Assembly: GCA_009731375.1 (NCBI GenBank)
Contig: BJOX01000362.1
Location: forward strand, 73,222-95,477
From: Paulinella micropora
Taxonomy: Eukaryota > Cercozoa > Imbricatea > Euglyphida
Length of the DNA stretch: 22,256 nt
Direction: 5' to 3'
Below, piece by piece: positions 1-8,722 of this stretch. The notes under the pieces were generated by a model. The model saw nothing but the letters and a program-made list of their open reading frames with translations. It had not been told where the DNA came from and made no database searches. How positions within the stretch are numbered: the first letter of the stretch is position 1; every line of letters starts with the position of its first letter. A program made the position numbers and the translations under genes.

Positions 1-40
<40 letters not shown>

Positions 41-160
41 TAGATAGAGAGAGAGACCAATAAGCCAGATGATGTAGGAGACTTCGGGGATCACCATGGC
101 AATGATAAGAGCGACAGTTAGCAGGAACACGTGGCAAAGCCAGGCGGCTACAAGCATCAG

Positions 161-238
<78 letters not shown>

Positions 239-242
239 GTGT

Positions 243-302
<60 letters not shown>

Positions 303-398
303 TGAGAGATGAGAGAGAGAGAGAGAGATGAGAGATGAGAGATAAGAGATGAGAGATGAGAGAGAGAGAGAGAGAGAGAGTTAAGTGTGTGTGTGAGA

Positions 399-444
<46 letters not shown>

Positions 445-470
445 AGAGAGAGGAGAGAGAGAGTGAGAGA
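1..470. repeat. GA/CA compound microsatellite
   Basis: Bases 1-58 are almost pure GA, 161-190 are CA, and 191-470 are GA with scattered GAT, GTGT and AAGA interruptions. The 100 bases between the first two tracts (59-160) are ordinary sequence. Open frames across the tract encode only RE/SL or TH dipeptides, which is what a dinucleotide repeat produces by chance. Simple repeats of this length are typical of a eukaryotic chromosome and not of a compact virus, so this stretch is best read as host DNA. Confidence 0.95.
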
Positions 471-2020
471 GCGCAGGGCAGGAAGGAGGATACATCAAAG
501 CGAGCAAGCTAGTTGCAGAGCTAAGTTAGTAGTTAAGTTTGTTTGCGTAGATTCTAGATTCATCCAGGGATTCAGACTGATTCACGAAATCATGGCAAAG
601 TTCTTTTCGCTTCCTCCTTCACGAAGCAAGTGCTGAAGCAGACATGGAAAATAGAAACGAAGAAACTAAACGAGGGGAATTTTCATGTGTGAATCTTTGT
701 TCGTACCATTCAAAAGGTGGATCTTCCTGCTCGGTGGCTGGTAACCCCTACAGAGTGCAGTTCCGTGTCATTCTGACATTACATGGCTCTGGAATGCTTG
801 AAGGGAGGACACTGGACAGAAAGAAAACTAAAGCGACGGATGGGAAAACGGTGCGAAAACAACAACACAGGATAAAACTCAGGACTCAACATGAGATCAG
901 TACTGAGATCGACACAAAATATGAATATTACAAGTTTTTGGTAGCCTGTTTAGTACTCTGTTTTGCAGTACCTTTCTTTCCCCACAGACGAATGCAGCGC
1001 CTCGGCCAGTTGAAACATGAAGTATAAGAATGCGAACAAAAACAATGGGGACATAACCAACATGCCCCAGGGCCGAAAAACAACGGGGGCATGATCAGAC
1101 ATGCCCCACTCAGAGGAGACGCCAAACATGACTAGTAACACAGAATCTAGCTCACAAAAACAGCGTGTGTACTTGGCGAACCTTTTGAAGTCTCTCGTTG
1201 CGCACGCCGCAATATCAGTCAAGTTTCTTTTACATATACCGTACCGGACTTTCTAAAAGTCCAAAAACTACTTTTGTGCGTCAGCCAAAAATATTTCCGA
1301 AATTTGACCACATTTAACGGATGCTGTTTCGGCTAAATCAACTCTAAAATAATAATTTTTTGGTGATGTAAAAAATTTTTAGAGGCCACTTTTTTTGTCA
1401 GTGCGAAACGGTCTGATTGAAAATATTTTCTGGCGCCTGTAATTTGCGGTGTAAAATTTCGAAAACATTTTTGGCCTGACCGCACAAAGTGACGACTGCG
1501 GCTCGCCAATTGTCTCGCAAACCGCGTTCTTGGTCACGCCGGGTCCTTAGGGACCCACCAAGAACTTTTGGCGGTACGCTCGACAAAAAAATACGACAAG
1601 AGTGGCTAAAAACCTGGAAAGAAAACGCTGCCAGTGAACTTATTTATTTTATTTTTTGCCTTATCTCTAACTTTTGGGGGGTTGTTTCTTCTGCAAAGTT
1701 TTTTTTTGCATTGTAGTTCACACATTGCGCTATTTTCTTTCCACCACACACACACTTTTCGATTTTCTTTCCCACAAAAAATACTTTTTAATTCCACTTA
1801 CGTATACGTATATCCTGTATTAATACCCGACCAAAGAAAGACATACGTTTTCTCTTTTGTTGTGTTTGCTGCTGTTGTACTTCAGTCTTTTTCTTTCTTT
1901 TCTTCTAACTTTAATGAGCAAATTATACAGAGTTAAACGAATCGTCAAAACTAGAAACTATACAAGGAATGAAGGGTGCAGTATACGTATACGTACTAGG
2001 AGTACTCTTACACACTGTCT
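471..2020. other. No recognisable gene; probable host intergenic DNA
   Basis: I see no gene here that I can support. An open frame at 644-1027 (+, 127 residues, one hydrophobic patch near its C-terminus) has no motif I recognise; it could be a chance frame or part of a host exon. Small hairpins are present. Bases 1086-1093 and 1100-1107 form an 8-bp stem with a 6-base loop. At 1527-1564 an outer 8-bp arm and an inner 6-bp arm pair around TTAG. After about 1590 the sequence becomes T-rich and low in complexity. Confidence 0.5.
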
Positions 2021-2283
2021 GTGTCTAGTGTGTGTGTGTGTGTCACTGTGTGTGTCTGCCTGTCTGTCTGTCTCTCGAGCTCTGTCTGTCTCTCTGTCTG
2101 TCAGTCTTTCAGTCTCGCTAGATCTGTCTCTCTGTCTCAGACTAGAACTGTACATGTCTGTCAGTCTGTCTGTCTGTCTGTCTGTCTGTCTCAGACTGTC
2201 AGTCTCTCTGTCTGTCTTTGCTGTCTGTCTGTCTGTCTTTCTGTCTGCCTGCCTGTCTGTCTGTGTGTGTGTGTGTTTGTGTG

Positions 2284-2340
<57 letters not shown>

Positions 2341-2671
2341 GCCTGTCTGTCTATGTGTGTGTGTGTAATGTATGTATGTATGTATGTATGTATGTGTATC
2401 TAGTATGTATGTATGTATGTATGTATGTATGTATGTATGTATGTATGTATGTATGTATGTATGTATGTATGTACATATGTATGTGTGTATGTATGTATGC
2501 ATGCATGCATGCAAGTACTCATGCATGCATGTATGTATGTATGTATGAGTATGTATGAGTATGTATGTATGTATGTATGTATGTATGTATGTATGCATGT
2601 ATATATATGCATGCATGCATGCATGTATGTATGTTATGTATGTTATGTATGTATGTATGTATGTATGATCC

Positions 2672-2710
<39 letters not shown>
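2021..2710. repeat. Compound microsatellite: TGTC, TATG/CATG, then TA
   Basis: About 340 bases of TGTC/TGTG repeats (2021-2367) pass directly into about 300 bases of TATG with ATGC variants (2368-2670), and then into a TA run (2673-2710) that stops at the palindrome starting at 2711. The long open frames in both directions across this tract are repeat artefacts. It is consistent with host DNA at the left of the viral insertion. Confidence 0.95.
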
Positions 2711-2712
<2 letters not shown>

Positions 2713-3122
2713 TCATTTATGTTGGATAGACAGGTCTATGTTTTATATTATAAAAGAATCATTAGAAACATAAAAAACAACATAGGACACAACAAAAACA
2801 GACATTCAAATATATCAAAAACATATCTTTGTTTTACGAAAAACGACAAACTGAGCACAATAAGAGAGATTTAGACAAAATAACGACAAAAACACCATTT
2901 TATTTCATAAAATTATATATATACTGCGTTTATATGGTTTTTGTCGTTATTTTGTCTAAATCTCTCTTATTGTGCTCAGTTTGTCGTTTTTTTCGTAAAA
3001 CAAAGATATGTTTTTGATATATTTGAATGTCTGTTTTTGTTGTGTCCTATGTTGTTTTTTTATGTTTCTAATGCTTCTTTTATAATATAAAACATAGACC
3101 TGTCTATCCAACATAAATGATC
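2711..3122. repeat. 412-bp near-perfect palindrome (fold-back element)
   Basis: The left arm (2711-2895) and right arm (about 2935-3122) are reverse complements. Reading inward from GATCATTTATGTTGG on each side, I see one base mismatch near 2759 and length differences only in A/T runs (6 versus 7, 5 versus 7). An AT-rich centre of about 40 bases separates the arms. No target-site duplication is evident: a TA run lies on the left and AGAAGCGG on the right. Candidate explanations are a MITE or fold-back transposon, a hairpin-telomere-like site connected with the telomere-resolvase-like gene 2.7 kb away, or a fold-back assembly artefact. The sequence alone does not decide between them. Confidence 0.9.
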
Positions 3123-4282
3123 AGAAGCGGTATTATGGCAAAATAGGCCTTCGTATCAATGGCGGGTGGTAATCTTAATGTAATATGTTATTAAAACAAG
3201 GACGACGCGGAGTAAGACGACTTATAGTGAAATAAGGCTTGCTAGGTGTCCTTATTTTTTTCAATAAGTCCTTTTTTTTTTTTCATTTTTTTATAAGATA
3301 CTCATTTTATTTATTCATTTTTTTTCTCAAAAACGTGAAAAAGTTTTGAAAATGTAAAAAAAAAATCAATTTTTTCAATGTTTTGGAGGCCAAGTTTTCA
3401 ATCGTTTATTACCCGCGATGAATAGGAGAGCGTATTTTGCTGTTTTTGTAAATCAAGGGTACTTATGGAAACAAGGATCCGCCAACTCATAAGGACTCAG
3501 GCAATAGGTGTAGGGGGGTTATTTCGTTAAAACATCTTCATTTAAACTATCGGGGGATGAAATCCCCTGTTCTCAAATGTAAGATTACCCCCCGCGACCA
3601 AATGGTATTATGGACAATAAAGGGGGGGGGGGGGGGGGGGGGGCCAACTTTCCCAAAAACAGGGGACAAANNNNNNNNNNATGTAAGATTACCCCCCTTG
3701 GCCAAATGGCATTTTGGACAATAAAGGGGGGGGGGGGTTCGGCCAACTTTCCCAAAAACAGGGGACTAAAACAGGGGACGTCCCCAAGGACATAATTAAA
3801 CTCAGTCAAATGGGGTTAAATCCTCTTTTATATACCCTATTTTTATAATAATAATGTTAATAATAATAATAAGGAAGTAAGGACGGGGCGTGTGGTAATA
3901 TGGGCAGAGTTAGAATTACAATAAAATACCGCTTCTAGGGTGTCCTTAAAATTATAGGGGACTTTAAAATAAAAAAAAGGACTTTAAGGACGGGGCAAAA
4001 AGAAGCAGTTGAAGGTGATTTGTGCTCTGAGACATAACCGCGGGGCAAACAATGAAGGAAGCGTCGGCGAAGCGGAATTGACGGAGGGAGAGTTAAGAAA
4101 CCCGCGCAGACAAAATTGGTAAAAATGACATGAAAACACAAAAGCAAAACATAAAATGACTTTAACCATTGTAAAAAAATAAGAAACCATAAAGCAACAT
4201 CACATAAGCCACCAACCACCTTACAAAGCAACTAATCACACCGCCCCACACAAAAACGAAAGACAATAGGTAAAAAAAAATA
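3123..4282. other. Non-coding border region with short repeats
   Basis: I see no convincing gene. The region carries repeated AAGGAC/GTCCTT motifs, for example near 3200, 3251, 3493, 3786, 3881, 3952 and 3980, and long A/T runs. A 12-base inverted repeat (AGAAGCGGTATT at 3123-3134 against its complement at 3925-3936) brackets about 800 bases. A perfect 12-base palindrome, GGGGACGTCCCC, lies at 3774-3785. Minus-strand open frames at 3935-4231 have no recognisable content. This is the likely transition between host DNA and the viral gene block. Confidence 0.45.
3577..3770. repeat. Duplicated ~90-base unit around a 10-N gap
   Basis: Units 3577-3670 and 3681-3770 both start ATGTAAGATTACCCCCC, both contain a poly-G run after GGACAATAAA, and both end in CCAACTTTCCCAAAAACAGG. 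The first G run is about 22 bases and the second about 12. They are separated by ten Ns. They differ at several positions, so they may be true tandem copies or two alleles of a single unit that failed to assemble through the G run. Confidence 0.8.
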
Positions 4283-4314
4283 ATGATTTTGATAGCACCA
4301 AAAAAGTTCAGCGC

Positions 4315-4366
4315 GCACAATGAGGTACGTATCTCAAGTCAAAAAAAGCACAATGAGGTACGTATC
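4315..4366 (+). repeat. Two 19-base direct repeats upstream of the first viral gene
   Basis: GCACAATGAGGTACGTATC occurs exactly at 4315-4333 and 4348-4366, 33 bases apart and separated by an A-rich spacer. The pair lies just upstream of the ATG at 4439. It could be a regulatory repeat or a protein-binding site. An in-frame upstream ATG at 4283 would place the repeats inside the coding region, but the protein encoded there is itself repetitive and looks unlike a real N-terminus. Confidence 0.6.
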
Positions 4367-4438
4367 CTCCCCCAAATACCCAAAAACCTACGATCTGTTG
4401 ATTTCGTGAATCTCCCAGAAATCACCTTTCGCAGAATG

Positions 4439-4926
4439 TCGGAAGCTCTCGTAAAGCCGTCAGAGAGGACGGAAGAAGATTGGAACGAAGTTTATGATAT
4501 TCTTCGTCGCTCAGCCTATCAGCTTGAATTAGATGCTACTAATGTTGATGAGAAAATAAACAAAATTGATAGTCAGATATCATTGCTCGTTAAAAAAAAG
4601 GATTCTCTAATGCCAAAAAAAAAGCAATACGAAAGAGACTAGACGAGATAAACCGAGGTAAGAATAAACGGGAAAATGATCTCTCAATTTCTCGTAAAAG
4701 AAAAATGAAAGTGAAAGAGATAAACGAAAACCTTAAGAAATTTGAGGAATTTCGTAAAAAAAATAATTCTTTCTCTGCTTCGGAAATAAATCGTCTAGAA
4801 AATTTCATATTGCTCGGGAATTCGTTTGAAGATGTAATATCAAATTCTATTTCTTCTTCTTCTTCTGACGAAGATGACGTTGAGCAGGGAACTGCAAATA
4901 TGAACCGCGGTCTCAGGAACGAATAA
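4439..4926 (+). pseudogene. Charged coiled-coil protein, frame broken at a poly-A run
   Basis: From ATG 4439 one frame encodes a lysine- and glutamate-rich, probably helical protein that stops at 4640-4642. A second frame continues through a similar charged helical segment (from about 4624, with an internal ATG at 4705) to TAA at 4924-4926, and ends in a serine and aspartate/glutamate-rich tail. The switch falls at a run of nine A's (4615-4623), where a length difference of one base would join the two. This points to a slippage-type indel, either a sequencing error or a real mutation; programmed slippage is possible but unproven. An upstream in-frame ATG at 4283 exists, but I prefer 4439, whose start resembles that of the next gene (MSE-LV). 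I do not recognise the family. Function is unknown. Confidence 0.5.
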
Positions 4927-5019
4927 TACATGTGTTAAGAAACACAAATAAAAAAAATTGGGCGAAAGCCCTCTACCTTCAAAAGAAATTTTGTCTTTTG
5001 TTTTTTTCTTTGGCAGACA

Positions 5020-5496
5020 ATGTCGGAGGAACTCGTCAATGAGATGGAGGCCATGGGTTTTGAGCACGATGAAGAACGTGACGAAGTTGAGGAGGAAGTA
5101 GAAGCCAAAGCCGTAATGCCTTCGCCTTCGCCTTCGCCTTCGCCAGCGGATGAAAAGGACGTTGCTCCTCATCCGTGGAAGAACTTCAGCAACATTCCCC
5201 CCCGAGTGGTTTTAACCACTACGGGAAGATTTGTTGAAATGTCAAAGGCTTTTGTCAAAACCACGAAATCTATTAAATTGTTTGCGGGCAAAGCCTTGCA
5301 CCGCGAAAACCCCGATTGCTTTTACGCAAGGGCAAAATATGATACAAGCATAAAAAATCCTTCGTACAAATACTATTTTCTTGTATCCAAGGGGAGCGGG
5401 GCACAGGAAGAGTTGTTGATTTTCAACAGCCTTACTGCCTTGGCAAGATTGAATCACGAGGCAGCCCTGATCAATTGGGTCGTTCAAATTCGTTGA
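5020..5496 (+). CDS. Hypothetical protein with acidic N-terminus and SP repeats
   Basis: A 158-residue protein. Residues 1-30 are strongly acidic. A Ser-Pro run at about residues 34-41 is encoded by tandem TTCGCC hexamers near 5117-5145. The remaining ~110 residues are a basic/hydrophobic mixture that looks like a small globular domain. No family is recognised. The start at 5020 follows a pyrimidine run ending TTTGGCAGACA, which resembles a splice acceptor, and its first residues (MSEELV) resemble those of the upstream coiled-coil gene (MSEALV). Termination is at TGA. It lies on the plus strand with the recombinase and is probably an early or accessory viral gene. Confidence 0.6.
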   Translation: MSEELVNEMEAMGFEHDEERDEVEEEVEAKAVMPSPSPSPSPADEKDVAPHPWKNFSNIPPRVVLTTTGRFVEMSKAFVKTTKSIKLFAGKALHRENPDCFYARAKYDTSIKNPSYKYYFLVSKGSGAQEELLIFNSLTALARLNHEAALINWVVQIR

Positions 5497-5557
5497 TTAA
5501 ATTTTTTTCTTTGATATTGTTTTAAAATAATTAAAATAATATAATTATATATAAGAC

Positions 5558-5851
5558 ATGTCGGATATTATAGCGAGATTGCCGTATGATTTACAAGAAT
5601 ATATAAAACTCTTTTTGTTTAATAGCGATTTACAAACGGACGATTACGAATTATGCGACAACTGCGGGCTTACTTTATCAGTTGTAGAAAGTCCAATAAT
5701 TCACGCTCAGAATATGGAGTGGTATTTTAATTACTATTGTTTTTACTCTAGAGAATGTGCCAGTGAATATTTTGAGTTAGAAAAAAATAGACTTGTCTAT
5801 TATATACTACGATGTGGAGCGAAGATGACAGGAAGTTTGTTAGGCAGTTAA
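5558..5851 (+). CDS. Small F-box-like, cysteine-containing (zinc?) protein
   Basis: A 97-residue protein. The N-terminus (IIARLPYDLQEYIKLFLF, about residues 4-21) has the Leu-Pro...Leu...Ile spacing seen at the start of F-box-like motifs. It is followed by CDNCGL and a later pair of cysteines in a tyrosine/phenylalanine-rich stretch, a likely four-cysteine zinc site. A clear paralogue lies on the minus strand at 7124-7399 with the same order: MS-II--LP-D, C-x2-CGL, then a Cys pair. The AT-rich leader (TATATATAAGAC just before ATG) looks like a viral promoter. The last 40 bases overlap the start of the recombinase gene. If the F-box reading is right, the protein could recruit host ubiquitin ligase components; that is inference. 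Confidence 0.65.
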   Translation: MSDIIARLPYDLQEYIKLFLFNSDLQTDDYELCDNCGLTLSVVESPIIHAQNMEWYFNYYCFYSRECASEYFELEKNRLVYYILRCGAKMTGSLLGS

Positions 5852-7020
5852 GAGTTGCTACTAATGAAAGTAAAATTTATGAAGTGGTGTCCAACTTCTA
5901 CGATAGCGAATTAAAACCAAGTATAGCCTTTCATAATGCTATTATATCTTTATTTAGCACGCCAAATAGTGATGAAGAAGTGCTTGAGGCGCTAAAAGTA
6001 ATATATCCTAAATATGCTATCGTGTATCCAAATTTGAATAGTAGAAGGCAAAGACTTTCTGAAGTGAAAAAAAAAGCGATAGAGCCTTACCAAAGTGAAA
6101 AAATATATGAAATGAGCAAACTGGATAAGTATTTTAATCTTAATGAAGACGAGCGGATTGATATCGTTGAGGGATATAAGAAAGATGTCAAAGCCAAAAA
6201 TGAACAAAAAATACAAATTGATGTCCGTGATGTAATGGCTAAAATGAATGATATGATATTAAGTAATGACCCTTATCTTAAACTGCTTGCTTTGATGATA
6301 GCAATTGGAGCGAGGCCTGTGAAAATATTTGACAAAAACACATATGAATTAATACCAGATAAACCGAGTTGGTTGCGAGTGAATAACCTAGCGAAAAAGA
6401 GAGAAGGACAAAAAAAGAACTGGACTGAGAGGCCTGTTGTCCTTTTTACTCCCCAGTTTGTAATAGAACAAGTAAATTCAATACGAAATCATTTCAAAAA
6501 GAAAAAAGCAGTTATCATCAACAGCGATGGTGTGCTTGATAAACAAAAGAATAATGAACTAAACAAAAGGATTATCAAAATCTTCCCTTGGCTATCAGAA
6601 TACACACAGAAGAGTAGTATGTTGCGAAAACTATATGCTAGTTTGTCGTATAGTAATTTCGCCAATCCGAAATTAGAGAATTTTAATACGTGGGTTTCAA
6701 ATGTGTTGGGGCACGGCGATATGCTCACCAGTTTTAGTTATAGTTGGGTTAATGTGGCCGACCCTGAAGAAATTAAGGCAGAAGGGATTAAAACAGAATT
6801 AGAGGAGTTGAGACGCAAAATAGATTTATATTTGAATTTAAATAATACTAATGAAATTGAAAGCGAAAACGGAGACGAAGAATGTAAATATCAACCATTA
6901 GGTAAAAGCGCTAGCAGAGAGGATAAGTATAAATTGCTTGAGCAGATTTACAATGATAACCCGAATATTACAAATACTAAACTACGAAAATTAAGCGAGA
7001 TTGGAGCCGTTATTTGTTAA
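5812..7020 (+). CDS. Tyrosine recombinase, telomere-resolvase (protelomerase)-like
   Basis: A 402-residue protein with the tyrosine recombinase catalytic set in order: Arg168 in IGARPVKI, Lys195/196 in LAKKRE, Arg272 in MLRKLYAS, His301 in VLGHGD and Tyr310 in FSYSWV. The HxxR histidine of phage integrases is absent before Arg272. Lysine 267 is nearby, and the LR-LYA form and the AKK-R segment followed by a VVLFTP strand are what I associate with protelomerases (TelN/TelK/ResT type). The nine-residue His-to-Tyr spacing also fits. Such enzymes cut and rejoin palindromes to give hairpin DNA ends. An N-terminal helical region precedes the core; after it comes a linker and an HTH-like segment. 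The frame stops at TAA 7018-7020, but a one-base change near 7003 would extend it to 7127 with a very basic tail, suggesting a recent C-terminal frameshift. An ordinary integrase-like function remains possible. Confidence 0.75.
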   Translation: MWSEDDRKFVRQLRVATNESKIYEVVSNFYDSELKPSIAFHNAIISLFSTPNSDEEVLEALKVIYPKYAIVYPNLNSRRQRLSEVKKKAIEPYQSEKIYEMSKLDKYFNLNEDERIDIVEGYKKDVKAKNEQKIQIDVRDVMAKMNDMILSNDPYLKLLALMIAIGARPVKIFDKNTYELIPDKPSWLRVNNLAKKREGQKKNWTERPVVLFTPQFVIEQVNSIRNHFKKKKAVIINSDGVLDKQKNNELNKRIIKIFPWLSEYTQKSSMLRKLYASLSYSNFANPKLENFNTWVSNVLGHGDMLTSFSYSWVNVADPEEIKAEGIKTELEELRRKIDLYLNLNNTNEIESENGDEECKYQPLGKSASREDKYKLLEQIYNDNPNITNTKLRKLSEIGAVIC

Positions 7021-7123
7021 TACGTTTATTAAAGAGAAGAGGGGCGAAGCGACGAAAAACGAAGCGAAAAAAGAAGAGGAAACAAAAGCGCCATTTAGAC
7101 GAAGCACGAGAATTAAAAGAAGG

Positions 7124-7399
7124 TTAATACTTAACAACTACTAAAGGCGGTTCTCCATATTTTGCTCTAAGATTAGACTCTCGCCTGTAGCATTTAATGG
7201 AGCAGATTGTGAAAAACTCAATACAATCTACACCATAAAAATTACCTGCTATAATTGGAGGGTGCGACTGGAATGTGCGAGACAAACCGCATATATTACA
7301 AAATTCTTCTCCATATTTTGGCTGGGGCATTTCTGAATAAACGAATGTCCTTATGTATCCAACTATATCACTCGGCAATTCGCGTATTATTATTGACAT
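7124..7399 (-). CDS. Small F-box-like, cysteine-containing protein, paralogue of the one at 5558
   Basis: A 91-residue protein on the minus strand. It starts with IIIRELPSDIVGYIRTFVY, the same Leu-Pro...Ile layout as the 5558-5851 product. It then has CNICGL and a second Cys pair (CSIKC) near the C-terminus, giving a probable CxxC...CxxxC metal site. It converges on the recombinase gene, and its stop codon overlaps the possible extended recombinase end at 7127. It shares a 29-base AT-rich intergenic promoter with the divergent fibre-like gene at 7429. Relative to its paralogue it is inverted and diverged, so the duplication is probably old. Confidence 0.65.
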   Translation of the reverse strand: MSIIIRELPSDIVGYIRTFVYSEMPQPKYGEEFCNICGLSRTFQSHPPIIAGNFYGVDCIEFFTICSIKCYRRESNLRAKYGEPPLVVVKY

Positions 7400-7428
7400 G
7401 TTTTATATTACATATTATATAACAAAAA
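7400..7428. promoter_or_regulatory. 29-base divergent AT-rich promoter
   Basis: The only DNA between the divergent starts at 7399 (-) and 7429 (+). It contains TATATT and ATTATATAA boxes readable in either direction. Similar TAATATA-type boxes precede most viral genes in this window. The promoter function is inferred from position and composition. Confidence 0.5.
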
Positions 7429-8705
7429 ATGAATTTGTTTGGTCAAAGCACAAATACGACATCGTCATCAACTACATCGTCATCTTCTTCTTCATTATCA
7501 ACGCTATAAGAGACTCACTACCAACAACCGCCTTCGGAGAATTGCGAACGGCTACTCTGTCGCCAGTATTACAAAATGTATTCACATATGGTATTAATAC
7601 ACGTTTCTTTGACAAAACAGAAACCAACGGCGGGGTGGTATCAACTGCTAACTCAATGGCGGTTTTGACTACATCGGCCTCGGGTAATTCAACTGCGCAG
7701 ATTACAACAATTGAAAGAGCAAAATATAGAAGTGGTATGTGCTTGGTTGCTAGATTCTCCGCGTTGTTTCCTTCATCTACCACCGCGACTACTTTTAATT
7801 GCGATATCGGCATAGGCACACCAGCAGACAATTTATGTTTCAGACAATCAAACTCGGGAATGTCCGTTGTGAGAACGGCGGGGAGTGTTGAAAATGTGGT
7901 TAGTCAATATGCGTGGAATGTTGATAAATGTAATAATACGGGAAACTTCCCCACGATTGATTTTACCAAATTGAACGTGTTTGAAATAGTCGTCCAATAT
8001 CTGGGTAGCGGTCAAATTACATTTAAAATTGAAAACCCGCGCACTGGACGAATGGAAGTAATCCACGCAATACAATACGCAAGCACTGCTACCACTCCAT
8101 CATTGGATCAGGCGGCGTTTGCTATTTATGCAAAGGCGTATTCGTCAAGCCTCCAATCCGTTGTAATGAAAACGGCGAGTATGTTTTTAGCAGTTGAAGG
8201 GAATATTGATAGGACTATTGCTATAACCAATTCGTATGATTCGGTTAAAACTATAGGAGCAACTGAGAATGCTATATTTACTATTAGAAACCGCGCCACA
8301 TTCAACAGCAAAACGAGTTATAACATAATCTACTTTGAGAATTTGTGTATCAGCAATTCAGATACTAAAACGTGTATCTCGAGAATTATTCTTAATACCA
8401 CATTAGGAGGAACACCTTCTTATTCAAATTACGATACAAACACATCGTTAGCAGAGGTTGATACAGCGGGGACAACAAGAACAGGTGGAAGTGTGATATT
8501 TACATATGTGTTGTCTGGTGGTTCATCCATATACATTGATTTATCTCAATATAATATCAAAATAGGGTCAGGTAAGACATTTACTATATCCGCACAAAAT
8601 ACAAGCGGTGGAACGGCGAGCATTTACGCTTCATTGAACTGGATTGAAGGATCAGATTTAAACAAAAAACGAAGGGTTTATTTATGGCAAAATATTATAT
8701 CATAG
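7429..8705 (+). pseudogene. Fibre / receptor-binding-like virion protein with N-terminal frameshift
   Basis: The likely start is ATG 7429 (MNLFGQS..., then a Ser/Thr-rich stretch), but that frame stops at 7507. The main frame, open from about 7479 to TAG 8705, continues with a beta-rich protein of ~400 residues. Joining requires one indel in the TCATC/TTC repeat at about 7455-7500. The start at 7429 is supported by the gene at 21721, which begins MNIFGRS and continues with a comparable T-x-T-x-x-L...N...Y segment. The middle (about 7990-8110) has a pattern of strands, a FKIENPRTGR turn and a short IQYA strand that I associate with lectin-like or receptor-binding virion proteins. The C-terminal part is Ser/Thr/Gly-rich beta structure. 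It is probably a surface protein. The break may be real decay or a sequencing error. Confidence 0.55.
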
Positions 8706-8722
8706 AATATTGTATTTGCGCA

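Noticed and set aside
1-2710. Long open frames across the GA, TGTC and TATG repeats
   Set aside because: They encode only dipeptide or tetrapeptide-like repeats in several frames on both strands, as simple repeats do by chance.
2021-2710. CRISPR or centromere-like repeat array
   Set aside because: The units are 2-4 bases with no spacers; it is a plain microsatellite.
3585-3809. Glycine/proline-rich frames on both strands
   Set aside because: They come from the G runs and the N gap and have no other support.
7353-7428. ATG 7353 as the start of the fibre-like gene
   Set aside because: It overlaps the opposite-strand gene and promoter, and the encoded leader is unlike the 21721 paralogue, whereas ATG 7429 matches it.
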